Shown here one piece after another: positions 50,470 to 58,611 of a stretch of 64,000 nucleotides of DNA (position 1 is the stretch's first letter; each line of letters opens with the position of its first letter). The notes under the pieces are model-generated. The model worked only from the letters and a program-made list of their open reading frames with translations. It was not told the origin of the DNA and searched no databases. A program made the translations under genes and the position numbers. The DNA lies in assembly GCA_934662505.1 (NCBI GenBank), contig CAKUKE010000003.1, positions 62,001 to 126,000 on the forward strand, written 5' to 3'. The DNA comes from an uncultured Clostridia bacterium (GTDB lineage Bacteria > Bacillota > Clostridia > Christensenellales > Aristaeellaceae).

Positions 50470-51099
50470 TCATTCCACAAAGGTGAAGGAAGCAGCCACA
50501 TCATCAGCAATCTGACCAAGCTGTTCGAGCTGTTCACCCTCCACACTGGTATTGATGGTGACGGTCATCACGTACATCACGGTGCCCCGGAAGGCGTACA
50601 GCACGACCACGCGCAGAGGCGCCACGGTCTCCACATCGATCACCTGACGGGCAAACGCATTTTCACCGGCCGTGTAAACGCTGCCCTCGTCCTGCACGGT
50701 GCAGTTTTCAAACTGCGCCTGATACTGCTGCAGCATGGCGGCGCCCAGCGCGCTGAGGAAGGTGTCGTTATCCAGTTCCATCCCCACGTCCTGATAGACC
50801 ACGTTCACGTTCATCATACCGTCGGCGGTCAGCAGCATGGCCATATCCATCTGCTCGATGGAGGGGATCTGCTGTTCAATGGTCGCCGCGTCAATGCCCA
50901 CGTCGCCCATATCGCCATTGGCAATGGATTTCATCAGTTCACTGACGTTGTCCCGATCCAGCAGGATCATTTCTTCCGGATAGGTCAGGGTGTACTTGCC
51001 GCCCTCGTTCGCATAGGTCAGGTTTTCCGCCAGAGCCGCGCTCGCCAGCAGCATCAGGCACATCACCGCCGCCAGCACTTTTTTCGCCAGGTTTTTCAT
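50470..51099 (-). CDS. Secreted protein of unknown function
   Basis: 209 residues. A clear signal peptide (MKNLAKKVLAAVMCLMLLAS, cleaved after AALA) precedes a mature domain of about 185 residues starting NEGGKYTLTYPEEM, a pattern resembling exported proteins of the PsbP/DUF-type mixed alpha-beta fold that report on membrane-bound lipids or stress, but no family is certain. Mature Cys 1 only (ENCTVQDEG). There is no lipobox. ATG 51099 follows GGAGG. It lies 22 bases after nth, convergent to the GerMN gene. Function unknown. Confidence 0.75.
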   Translation of the reverse strand: MKNLAKKVLAAVMCLMLLASAALAENLTYANEGGKYTLTYPEEMILLDRDNVSELMKSIANGDMGDVGIDAATIEQQIPSIEQMDMAMLLTADGMMNVNVVYQDVGMELDNDTFLSALGAAMLQQYQAQFENCTVQDEGSVYTAGENAFARQVIDVETVAPLRVVVLYAFRGTVMYVMTVTINTSVEGEQLEQLGQIADDVAASFTFVE

Positions 51100-51121
51100 G
51101 TTTTTGTCCTCCGTTTTTTAT

Positions 51122-51802
51122 TTACAGGCCAATGACCTGTTTTTTCCGTGAAGATTTTTTGACCGGCTGCTTGCCCAGTGCAGCGCCGGAAGCCAGATAA
51201 GGGCACAGGTCGCTCAGTCCGCAATGCGCGCAGTCAGGCTTCTGAGCATGGCATACCCGCCTGCCGTGATAAATCAGGTAGTGGTGCACGTCGCCCCACT
51301 GCGCCATGGGCACGTTTTCCATCAGCTGCCGTTCGGTCTTCTCCACCGTATCGGCCTGCGCCAGCCCCAGCCGGTTGGACACCCGAAACACATGGGTATC
51401 CACCGCAATGGCGGGCACATGGAACGCGTTGGACAGCACCACGTTGGCCGTCTTGCGTCCCACCCCGGGCAGCTGGGTCAACTCCTCCAGCGTATGGGGC
51501 ACCTCTCCGCCGAACCGTTCCACGATCATGCGGCAGGCGTTGACGATGTTTTCCGCCTTGCTGTGAAACCCGCAACTGCGCACGTAGGGAAACAGGGTCT
51601 CAGGCGTGGTGGCCGCCATGGCGGCAGGGGTCGGAAAATCCCGAAACACCGCGGGGGTCACCATGTTCACCCGCTTGTCCGTGCACTGCGCCGCCAGCAT
51701 GGTAGCCACCAGTGTTTCATAGGGGTTGGAAAAATCCAGCTCCGGCCCCGCGCCCGGATACATTTCCGCCAGCCGTGCGAGGATTATTTTCTGTTCGTCC
51801 AT
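51122..51802 (-). CDS. nth: Endonuclease III
   Basis: 226 residues. A DNA glycosylase/AP lyase for oxidised pyrimidines. The helix-hairpin-helix is LTQLPGVGRKTANVVL with the catalytic Lys, then VDTHVFRVSNRLG with the catalytic Asp; the [4Fe-4S] motif is CHAQKPDCAHCGLSDLC. A basic tail (KQPVKKSSRKKQ) follows. ATG 51802 shares a base with the FolT stop (TGATG). Standard length. Confidence 0.97.
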   Translation of the reverse strand: MDEQKIILARLAEMYPGAGPELDFSNPYETLVATMLAAQCTDKRVNMVTPAVFRDFPTPAAMAATTPETLFPYVRSCGFHSKAENIVNACRMIVERFGGEVPHTLEELTQLPGVGRKTANVVLSNAFHVPAIAVDTHVFRVSNRLGLAQADTVEKTERQLMENVPMAQWGDVHHYLIYHGRRVCHAQKPDCAHCGLSDLCPYLASGAALGKQPVKKSSRKKQVIGL

Positions 51803-52317
51803 CAGCCGGCCACCCTTTCCAGTGTTTTACGGTAGCGCACCGTCAGATACAGCACGCCCACATACACCGGGTATGCGACCGCGTTGACGGTCAGCCGGGT
51901 CGTCATATACTGAACGCTCCTGCCGTATCCCATCATGTATGCCCAGAGGGTATTGAGCCCCGCATAGCACACGAGGGACACCAGCAGCTGACACAAAAGC
52001 AGCCTGCCCCACGAAAAACCCGCCTTATGCAGAAACAGACCGTAAAACAGCCCGGTCAGAAGCGCCGTAAGGGTGTAACCGAAGAAAAAATCGCCCCCGG
52101 AAAAAATAAGCGCCCCCACAATATCCCCCACCACCGCCACAGCCATGGTCGGCAGCGGGCCAAAGAGCATCCCGCACACGGCAATGGGCAAAAAGCCAAA
52201 GGAAAGCTCCAGCACCTTGGGAATAACCGGAAACTTCATCACCTCAGCCATAACCACATTCAGCGCCGTCAACATGGCCAGCACCGTCAGCTTTCGGGTA
52301 GAAAATCTCGTATGCAT
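51802..52317 (-). CDS. folT: ECF transporter S component, folate family (FolT-like)
   Basis: 171 residues, six helices. The N-terminus FSTRKLTVLAMLTALNVVMAEVM, the LPIAVCGMLFGP motif and GDIVGALIFSGGDFFFGYTLTALLTGLFYG match the folate-type substrate-binding subunit of energy-coupling-factor transporters, which needs the shared EcfAA'T module encoded elsewhere. ATG 52317 has GGGAGG only two bases upstream, so the start is not certain; upstream in-frame codons are less convincing. It is co-transcribed with nth, the order of the genes being folT-nth. Specificity for folate is by family. Confidence 0.8.
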   Translation of the reverse strand: MHTRFSTRKLTVLAMLTALNVVMAEVMKFPVIPKVLELSFGFLPIAVCGMLFGPLPTMAVAVVGDIVGALIFSGGDFFFGYTLTALLTGLFYGLFLHKAGFSWGRLLLCQLLVSLVCYAGLNTLWAYMMGYGRSVQYMTTRLTVNAVAYPVYVGVLYLTVRYRKTLERVAG

Positions 52318-52383
52318 CCCCTCCCATGATGCTATTCTACCAATTTCGCCGCTAAAAAGCAAGTGCGGAAGCGGAAAAAGTCG

Positions 52384-52412
52384 TTGCGCCAAACCCTCCG
52401 CCATGCTATAAT
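52384..52412 (+). promoter_or_regulatory. mscL promoter
   Basis: TTGCGC (52384-52389) and TATAAT (52407-52412) with a 17-base spacer, 55 bases upstream of mscL. Confidence 0.75.
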
Positions 52413-52466
52413 GAAGCCGTGCCTGTGAAAAGGCAGACCTTCAACGCACGAAAGGGGTTCCGGCTC

Positions 52467-52937
52467 ATGAAAAAGCTGTTTGAGGAATTTAAGAAATTCG
52501 CCTTTAAGGGCAACGTGCTGGATATGGCTGTCGGCGTGATGATCGCCTCCGCCTTCGGAAAAATCGTCACCTCGCTGGTCAACGACCTGTTCATGCCCGT
52601 TTTGTCCCTGCTGACCGGCGGGCAGACCATTTCCGCCCTGTTCCTGCCGCTGGCAGACACGCAGGGCGTCACCTATGCCACCGCGCAGGCCGCCAACGAG
52701 GCGGGCATCGCCACCTTCAACTACGGCGCTTTCCTGCAGACGGTCATCGACTTTCTGCTGATCGCCGTATGCGTGTTCGCCTTTGTGAAGGTCGTCTCTG
52801 CCGTGATGCCCAAGCATGAGGAAGCCCCCGCGCCTGCGCCCCGGCTGTGCCCCTTCTGCCGTCAGGAGGTGGCCGAAGACGCCACCCGCTGCCCCCACTG
52901 CACCAGCCAGCTGCCGGAGAAAGAAGAAAAAGCATAA
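52467..52937 (+). CDS. mscL: Large-conductance mechanosensitive channel with C-terminal zinc ribbon
   Basis: 156 residues. MscL releases solutes during hypo-osmotic shock. The amphipathic start MKKLFEEFKKFAFKGNVLDMAVGVMIASAFGKIV is the family's S1 and pore helix; the second helix is TVIDFLLIAVCVFAFVKVVS. After it come a Pro/Ala linker and CPFCRQEVAEDATRCPHC, a two-knuckle zinc ribbon, in place of the usual helical bundle, ending KEEKA. ATG 52467 follows GAAAGGGG; the longer frame overlaps the promoter. A terminator separates it from queA. Confidence 0.95.
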   Translation: MKKLFEEFKKFAFKGNVLDMAVGVMIASAFGKIVTSLVNDLFMPVLSLLTGGQTISALFLPLADTQGVTYATAQAANEAGIATFNYGAFLQTVIDFLLIAVCVFAFVKVVSAVMPKHEEAPAPAPRLCPFCRQEVAEDATRCPHCTSQLPEKEEKA

Positions 52938-52982
52938 CCATTTTGCTGCCGGCGCGGCCGTCCGCGTACGCCGCGCATGAAC

Positions 52983-53006
52983 CCGCCCTTTCAACGGGCG
53001 GTTTTT
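52983..53006 (+). terminator. Terminator after mscL
   Basis: CCGCCC (52983-52988) pairs with GGGCGG (52996-53001), followed by five T. It lies only 20 bases before queA. Confidence 0.78.
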
Positions 53007-53025
53007 CTATCGAAGGGATGCAACC

Positions 53026-54051
53026 ATGAAAACATCGGATTTTTATTACGATCTGCCCCAGCGGCTCATCGCCCAGACCCCTGCGCAGCCCCGGGACGCC
53101 GCACGGATGATGGTCATCGACCGTAAAACCGGCCTGCGCAGCGACCATATTTTCAGAGAATTTCCCGACTACCTGACGGACAGGGACGTGCTGGTCGTCA
53201 ACCAGACCCGGGTCATTCCGGCGCGCCTGCTGGGCGTAAAGGAAGAAACGGGGGTACCGGTGGAAATTCTGCTGCTGCGGCGGCTGGACAGGGACACCTG
53301 GGATACGCTGGTGCGTCCCGGCCGGCGGCTGCACAAGGGAACCACCGTGTCCTTCGGCGACGGACGGCTGCGGGCAGAGATTGGCGACACCACCGCAGCA
53401 GGCGGCCGCATCGTCCGTTTCCTCTACGATGGGGTGTTTGAAACGCTGCTGGACGCGCTGGGCGAAATGCCCCTGCCCCCCTATATTCACGAAAAATTGG
53501 CCGATCCGGAGCAGTATCAGACCGTGTATGCCCGGCAGGAAGGAAGCGCCGCCGCCCCCACGGCCGGGCTGCATTTCACCGAAGAAGTGCTCGACCGTCT
53601 CCGCGAAAAGGGTGTGGACATTGTGCCTGTTCTGCTCCACGTGGGGCTGGGCACCTTCCGTCCCGTCAAGGAAGAAAATGTGGCCGATCATGTGATGCAT
53701 CAGGAATACTACGAGGTCACGCAGGACGCAGCCGACCGTATCAACGCGGCCCGCGCCCGGGGCGGCCGCATCGTCTGCGCCGGCACCACGTCCGTGCGGA
53801 CGTTGGAAACGGTGGCGGACGAGGCGGGCATCGTTCATCCCGGTTCGGGCATGACGGACATTTTCATCACGCCCGGCGTGCGTTTCAAGGCCACCGATGT
53901 GATGATGACCAATTTTCACCTGCCGGAAAGCACCCTGCTGATGATGATTTCCGCCTTCATGGGGCGCGAGGAAGCGCTGGCCGCCTACCGGGAAGCGGTG
54001 GAAAAGGAATACCGCTTCTTCTCCTTTGGCGACTGCATGCTCATTTTGTAA
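53026..54051 (+). CDS. queA: S-adenosylmethionine:tRNA ribosyltransferase-isomerase
   Basis: 341 residues. QueA makes epoxyqueuosine in tRNA by transferring the ribosyl part of SAM. Its start FYYDLPQRLIAQTPAQPRDAARMMV is typical, as are LVVNQTRVIPARLLG, GSAAAPTAGLHFTEEVL, VLLHVGLGTFRPVKEE, EYYEV and TNFHLPESTLLMMISAF. ATG 53026 follows GAAGGGATG-like spacing after the mscL terminator; no promoter was recognised. No tgt, queG or queF occurs nearby. Confidence 0.97.
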   Translation: MKTSDFYYDLPQRLIAQTPAQPRDAARMMVIDRKTGLRSDHIFREFPDYLTDRDVLVVNQTRVIPARLLGVKEETGVPVEILLLRRLDRDTWDTLVRPGRRLHKGTTVSFGDGRLRAEIGDTTAAGGRIVRFLYDGVFETLLDALGEMPLPPYIHEKLADPEQYQTVYARQEGSAAAPTAGLHFTEEVLDRLREKGVDIVPVLLHVGLGTFRPVKEENVADHVMHQEYYEVTQDAADRINAARARGGRIVCAGTTSVRTLETVADEAGIVHPGSGMTDIFITPGVRFKATDVMMTNFHLPESTLLMMISAFMGREEALAAYREAVEKEYRFFSFGDCMLIL

Positions 54052-54064
54052 GGAGGGCTCTTGT

Positions 54065-54259
54065 ATGGATTACCGGGAGGAACTCTGCGCCGCCGCAGAG
54101 GATCTGGATGACCTGATGGAAAATCTGGACAGCCTGATGGAGGATCTGCGGGACGATCTGGACAGTGGAAACGAAGCCGTCCGCCCCCTGCTGACCCGCC
54201 TGACCGACGCCTACGACCATCTGGCCGAGGCCGCCGTGCTGATGGAGGACAGACCGTGA
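54065..54259 (+). CDS. Small acidic helical protein
   Basis: 64 residues beginning MDYREELCAAAEDLDDLMEN and rich in Asp, Glu and Leu with heptad-like spacing (LDSLMEDLRDDLDSG), so a short coiled coil is likely. There is no membrane segment or catalytic motif, and I do not recognise the family. The ATG follows AAGGAGG by eight bases, 13 bases after queA, and its stop overlaps the psuK start (GTGA), so it is clearly part of this operon. Confidence 0.65.
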   Translation: MDYREELCAAAEDLDDLMENLDSLMEDLRDDLDSGNEAVRPLLTRLTDAYDHLAEAAVLMEDRP

Positions 54260-55116
54260 AGCCGCTGCATCTGACCGTGCTGGGCGGCGCCAATCTGGAC
54301 ATTCTGGGGCAGTCCGACCGGCCGCTTGTTCTGCGCGATTCCAACTGCGGCCGTGTCACCGTCCGCCCCGGCGGCGTGGGGCACAACATTGCCGCCCGGC
54401 TGGCCGGACGCGGGCATCAGGTCGCCCTGCTGACGGCGCTGGGCGCAGGCAGCATCGCCGATATCATGGAAACACTGTGCCGCAGGGAAGGGGTGGATCT
54501 GTCCCACGCCCTTCACTTTGACTGCCCCGCCTCCACCTACCTGTGCCTGCACGACGCGGACGGGGACATGCACTGCGCCATCAACTGTATGGAACCCATG
54601 GAGCATCTGACGCCGGAAGCCCTCTCCCCCCTCCTGCCGCTGGCGCAGGAGGCGGATTTCTGCGTGGCAGACACCAACCCCCGGGCGGATACGCTGGCCT
54701 TTTTCCTTGAAAACGTGACCGTGCCCGCGCTGGTGGATCCGGTCAGCACCTTCAAGGCGCAGCGTCTCATGCCGCTTTTGCAGCATGTGTACGCCGTCAA
54801 GCCCAACCTGATGGAAGCCCAGTCCATGACCGATGAAAAACGGCCGGAGGACGCCGCCCGTGCGCTGCTTGAAAAAGGCGTGCAGAAGGTGTTCATCTCC
54901 CTGGGCAAGGACGGCGTTTATTACGCCGACGCTTCCGCCTGCGGTTATATGCCCGCCCTGCCCCTGCCCGCCGGCGCGCCCCTGACCGGCGCGGGCGATG
55001 CGCTGTGCGCCGGGCTGGTGGAGGGGCTCAGTCAGCGCCTGCCCATGGCCGCGTGCGCGGAACTGGGGGTGCGCTGCGCCCATGACGCGCTGTGCGCCAA
55101 TCTCCAAAGTATCTGA
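54256..55116 (+). CDS. psuK: Pseudouridine kinase (PfkB family)
   Basis: 286 residues. PsuK phosphorylates pseudouridine for PsuG. The N-terminus VLGGANLDILGQ, DSNCGRVTVRPGGVGHNIAARLA, the VADTN segment, VPALVDPVSTFKA and VKPNLMEAQ follow E. coli PsuK rather than other PfkB members; the ATP and anion site is LTGAGDALCAGLVEG with the catalytic Asp. It starts with GTG overlapping the small acidic gene's TGA. psuG lies at 39443-40351, so the pathway is complete in this window but split. Confidence 0.88.
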   Translation: MKPLHLTVLGGANLDILGQSDRPLVLRDSNCGRVTVRPGGVGHNIAARLAGRGHQVALLTALGAGSIADIMETLCRREGVDLSHALHFDCPASTYLCLHDADGDMHCAINCMEPMEHLTPEALSPLLPLAQEADFCVADTNPRADTLAFFLENVTVPALVDPVSTFKAQRLMPLLQHVYAVKPNLMEAQSMTDEKRPEDAARALLEKGVQKVFISLGKDGVYYADASACGYMPALPLPAGAPLTGAGDALCAGLVEGLSQRLPMAACAELGVRCAHDALCANLQSI

Positions 55117-55131
55117 AAAGGAGCGACGCCC

Positions 55132-56412
55132 ATGCTGTACGACGCCGTTATTTTTGATCTGGACGGTACCCTGACCGACTCCAGCGAGGGTATTTTCGCC
55201 AGCACTCGCTACGCCCTGAACCGTCTGTCCCTGCCCGTACCGGACGATGCGACCCTGCGCCGCTTCATCGGCCCGCCGCTGGCGGACAGCTTCATGCGCT
55301 ACTGCGGCATGACCGAGCCGGAGGCCGTGCACGCCTGCGCCCTGTACCGGGAACGCTATGTTCCCATCGGCTGGAAGGAAAACAGGGTGTACCCTGTCAT
55401 CCGTGAAATGCTGCGGGCGCTGAAAAGCGCGGGCGTTTATCTGGCCGTCGCCACCGGCAAGCCGCAGGATTCGGCGGAAACGGTGCTGCGCTATTTCGGC
55501 CTTCTCCCTTATTTTGACAAAGTGTGCGGGCCGGACAACACCACCGTGCATGTGGATAAGGGCGACCTGATCGCTCAGGCGCTCCCCCCCGCCTTCAACC
55601 GGGCGCTGATGGTGGGCGACTCTCCCGGCGACGTAATGGGCGCCCACGCCCGCGGCATCGACAGCGCCGCAGCGCTGTGGGGCTTTGGCGACCCGGATGA
55701 AATGGCGGCGGCCGCCCCCACCTGTTCTCTGCATACACCCCGGGAACTGTACCATTTTCTGCTGCACCGGGAGCCGCCCCGGGGGCTGTTCATCACCCTG
55801 GAAGGGGTGGACGGCTGCGGCAAGACTACCCAGCAGAAAAAGCTGGCGGAAAAGCTGACCCAGTTCGGCTTTCCCGTCTATCTGTCCCGGGAACCGGGGG
55901 GATGCCCCATTGCCGAGGACATCCGCAAGATCGTGCTGGCGCAGGAGGACGGCGGCATGTGCGCCGAAACGGAGGCGCTGCTGTTTGCCGCTTCCCGGGC
56001 GCAGCATGTACGGGAGATCATTCTGCCCAAAATGCAGCAGGGCGTCACGGTGGTCTGCGACCGATTCATCGACAGTTCAGTGGTCTATCAGGCCACAGGA
56101 CGGGGACTGGACAAGGCGTGGGTTTTGTCCATCAACGCACCGGCGCTTGCCGTGGGCACCCCGGATATGACCGTATACCTGCGTCTGCCGCGGGCGGAAG
56201 CCCTGCGCCGGCGCGGCAACGCCTCCTCCCTCGACCGGATCGAGCAGGCGGGAGACGGCTTTTTTGCCCGCGCCGAGCGCGCCTATGAAACCCTTTGCGC
56301 CGAAAACCCCGACCGTTTTGTCCCTGTGGACGGGCACGGTACGCCGGACGAGGTGGCCGAACGGGTATGGCAGGCCGTATGGCGCAAAATGGATGAAAAG
56401 CATCTGGATTAA
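55132..56412 (+). CDS. tmk: Fused HAD phosphatase - thymidylate kinase
   Basis: 426 residues in one continuous frame. Residues 1-212 are a HAD phosphatase of the phosphoglycolate phosphatase/PpaX type: IFDLDGTLTDS (Asp9, Asp11), VATGKPQ, DKG Lys143 and MVGDSPGDVMGAH (162-167). Residues 217-426 are thymidylate kinase: P-loop EGVDGCGKTT (224-233), LSREPGG, CDRFIDSSVVYQ and the SSLDRIE LID region, with all expected residues present. dTMP kinase makes dTDP. Fusion of these two is unusual; the linker (HFLLHREPPRG) is short. ATG 55132 follows AAAAGGAG, between psuK and mnmA. Confidence 0.92.
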   Translation: MLYDAVIFDLDGTLTDSSEGIFASTRYALNRLSLPVPDDATLRRFIGPPLADSFMRYCGMTEPEAVHACALYRERYVPIGWKENRVYPVIREMLRALKSAGVYLAVATGKPQDSAETVLRYFGLLPYFDKVCGPDNTTVHVDKGDLIAQALPPAFNRALMVGDSPGDVMGAHARGIDSAAALWGFGDPDEMAAAAPTCSLHTPRELYHFLLHREPPRGLFITLEGVDGCGKTTQQKKLAEKLTQFGFPVYLSREPGGCPIAEDIRKIVLAQEDGGMCAETEALLFAASRAQHVREIILPKMQQGVTVVCDRFIDSSVVYQATGRGLDKAWVLSINAPALAVGTPDMTVYLRLPRAEALRRRGNASSLDRIEQAGDGFFARAERAYETLCAENPDRFVPVDGHGTPDEVAERVWQAVWRKMDEKHLD

Positions 56413-56430
56413 CAAAAGGAGGGCGTGGGC

Positions 56431-57498
56431 ATGACGCGGGTCGTGGTAGGCATGTCCGGCGGCGTGGACAGCTCCGTCGCAGCGCTGCTGCTCAAGCGGC
56501 AGGGATACGACGTGGTGGGCGTCTTCATGAAAAACTGGGAGGAAAAGGACGAGGAAGGGGTCTGCACCGCCGAGCGGGATTTCAGCGATGTGCGGGACGT
56601 ATGCGACGTGATCGGCATTCCCTATTACTCCGTCAATTTCGCCAGAGAATACTGGGATCGTGTGTTTTCTCTCTTTTTATCTGAATACCGCAAGGGACGC
56701 ACGCCCAACCCGGACGTGCTGTGCAACCGGGAGATCAAGTTCCGGGCTTTTCTGGACTTTGCCATGCAGCTGGGCGCGGAAAAAATGGCCACGGGGCACT
56801 TCGTACGCACAGACGAGGCGGGACACCTGCTTCGGGGCACGGACGAGCACAAGGATCAAAGTTATTTTCTCTACATGCTTCATCAGGCGCAGCTGCAGAA
56901 AGCGTTGTTTCCTGTGGGCGGCATGACCAAGGAGGAAGTGCGCCGCATCGCCCGGGACAACGGGCTCCCCGTCAGTGAAAAGAAGGACTCCACCGGTGTC
57001 TGCTTCATCGGTGAGCGGAATTTCAAAAAGTTCCTCTCCGAGTTTCTCCCCGCTCAGCCCGGCGACATGGTAACGCCGGAGGGGGAAAAGGTAGGCCGCC
57101 ACGACGGGCTGATGTACTACACCCTGGGTCAGCGCCGGGGACTGGGCATCGGCGGCCGGGGCGACGGACGCAGCTTTTTCGTGGTGGACAAGGATCTGAA
57201 AAACAACCGTCTGATCGTCGCCCAGGGGGAGGATCATCCGCTGCTCTATTCCAGAGAAGCGCTGTGCACGGACGCCACCTTTGTAGACCAGCCCCTGCCT
57301 GAAAACACGCCCGTTCACCTGACCTGCAAGTTCCGCTACCGTCAGGGCGATCAGGGCGTGACGGTGACGCGGACGGGCGACCGGCTGCACATCGTGTTCG
57401 ACGAAAGGCAGCGGGCGGTGACCCCCGGTCAGAGCGCGGTGCTTTATGACGGCGAGCTTTGTCTGGGCGGCGGCATCGTGGATCAGGTGATCCTCTGA
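56431..57498 (+). CDS. mnmA: tRNA-specific 2-thiouridylase
   Basis: 355 residues. MnmA adds sulfur at U34 of Lys, Glu and Gln tRNAs using ATP. The PP-loop is VGMSGGVDSSVAALLL; catalytic Cys lie in NPDVLCNREIKF and STGVCFIGERNF; further motifs are ATGHFVR, KDQSYFLYML and YTLGQRRGLGIGG. GTG 56425 is in frame but too near the site; ATG 56431 has AAAGGAGGG seven bases upstream. Ends before a terminator shared with the next convergent operon. No IscS gene is adjacent. Confidence 0.97.
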   Translation: MTRVVVGMSGGVDSSVAALLLKRQGYDVVGVFMKNWEEKDEEGVCTAERDFSDVRDVCDVIGIPYYSVNFAREYWDRVFSLFLSEYRKGRTPNPDVLCNREIKFRAFLDFAMQLGAEKMATGHFVRTDEAGHLLRGTDEHKDQSYFLYMLHQAQLQKALFPVGGMTKEEVRRIARDNGLPVSEKKDSTGVCFIGERNFKKFLSEFLPAQPGDMVTPEGEKVGRHDGLMYYTLGQRRGLGIGGRGDGRSFFVVDKDLKNNRLIVAQGEDHPLLYSREALCTDATFVDQPLPENTPVHLTCKFRYRQGDQGVTVTRTGDRLHIVFDERQRAVTPGQSAVLYDGELCLGGGIVDQVIL

Positions 57499-57611
57499 TC
57501 GCGTCTCCGCTGCAGCCCATTTTCCCCTTTCGGCCTGACCGCACCTGCCGGGCGCAGGCATGTATCCGTTTCCTTTGACCTGTTTTCTCCACGTTTCCCG
57601 TTTCTGTCCGC

Positions 57612-57645
57612 AAAAAAACATCCGCACACAGCGGATGTTTTTTTG
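57612..57645. terminator. Bidirectional terminator between mnmA and histidine kinase genes
   Basis: AAAAACATCCGC (57614-57625) and GCGGATGTTTTT (57631-57642) pair perfectly around ACACA; A and T runs flank both sides. It serves mnmA and the convergent dnaE operon. Confidence 0.9.
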
Positions 57646-57683
57646 CTTCTGTGCTTTCAAGCGCGGCAGCACACGGCCATTTT

Positions 57684-58607
57684 TCAGTCCGCGCCGTGTG
57701 ACGGTGCAGCGCTCCGACTGCCGTCCGTTTTTTCAGCCGGCACATTTCTCGGCACCCACCCGGAAAACACGGTGGTCTGCGCGTCGCTTTCCACCGTCAG
57801 GTCGCCGCCCACGCTCCGAAGGGTCTGACGCGCAATGTAGAGCCCCATTCCCCGCCCCTCCCCCTTCTGGGAAAAGCCCGGTTCAAAAATATGCTGGCGG
57901 ATCTCCTCCGGTATTTCCGGCCCGTTGTTCATCACCCGAAAAGAGCAGCTGTGCAAATCTTCCCGCAGCTCCACGGTCATTTCCGGCCGGCTGGTCTCCC
58001 TGAGCGCGTCCCGGCCGTTATCCATCAGGTTGGAAAGCACGCGGCACATTTCCCACGCGGGCAGGGGCAGCTGATCCCATGCTGCCGTCGCGTCCACCGT
58101 CACCCGGATGCCGGCCTGCTCGCACTCGGACGTTTTGGCGCGCAGCAGGGCGTTGACCGGCGCACAGGCAGTCTTCATAGTGCGGCTCAGGGAACGGATG
58201 TCGCCGTAAACCTGCTCAAGGTAATGCTGCGCCTCCTGATACTCCTTCATCTCCATGAGGCTGTAGACCACCTGCAGATGGTTGAGAAAATCATGCCGCT
58301 GCACCCGCAGCGCCCGGTTCAGGTCGGACATCTGGGACACCGTTTCGTCCAGTCCGGACATTTTCACCGTCATGCAGCGGGCATTGACCGCCTCCCGGAT
58401 GTCCATCACTGCACCCCAGGACACCACCAGCGCCAGCCCCGCAATGAGCAGATCCTTGGACAGACTGATGTAGGACTGCTTCCCGTCCAGCATGATATAC
58501 AGCGCCAGCGCAATGACCGCCGCCACCTGCATGGAATTGATGACGATGGCATAAGTCGCGGCCTTGCCCACGTTCAGATGATCCGGCAGTTTTTTGCCCC
58601 ACTTCAT
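57684..58607 (-). CDS. Spo0B/GHKL-type sensor histidine kinase
   Basis: 307 residues. Two membrane helices (about 18-40 and 50-70: ATYAIVINSMQVAAVIALAL and LLIAGLALVVSWG) replace a long sensor domain. The phosphoacceptor is in RVQRHDFLNHLQVVYSLMEM, the Spo0B/DcuS-like HxxxNHLQ pattern. The ATP domain has NLMDNGRDAL (N box), NNGPEIPEEIRQHIFEPGFS and GRGMGLYIARQTL (G2); the first G1 Asp is Asn here, a change seen in other members of this group. No response regulator gene is nearby, so partner unknown. It begins four bases after the sigma-factor gene and is the last gene of the dnaE operon. Confidence 0.85.
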   Translation of the reverse strand: MKWGKKLPDHLNVGKAATYAIVINSMQVAAVIALALYIMLDGKQSYISLSKDLLIAGLALVVSWGAVMDIREAVNARCMTVKMSGLDETVSQMSDLNRALRVQRHDFLNHLQVVYSLMEMKEYQEAQHYLEQVYGDIRSLSRTMKTACAPVNALLRAKTSECEQAGIRVTVDATAAWDQLPLPAWEMCRVLSNLMDNGRDALRETSRPEMTVELREDLHSCSFRVMNNGPEIPEEIRQHIFEPGFSQKGEGRGMGLYIARQTLRSVGGDLTVESDAQTTVFSGWVPRNVPAEKTDGSRSAAPSHGAD

Positions 58608-58611
58608 TCGT

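Noticed and set aside
57684..58607. The histidine kinase as half of a standard two-component pair
   Set aside because: No receiver-domain protein is encoded in this operon or in the flanking genes within the window.
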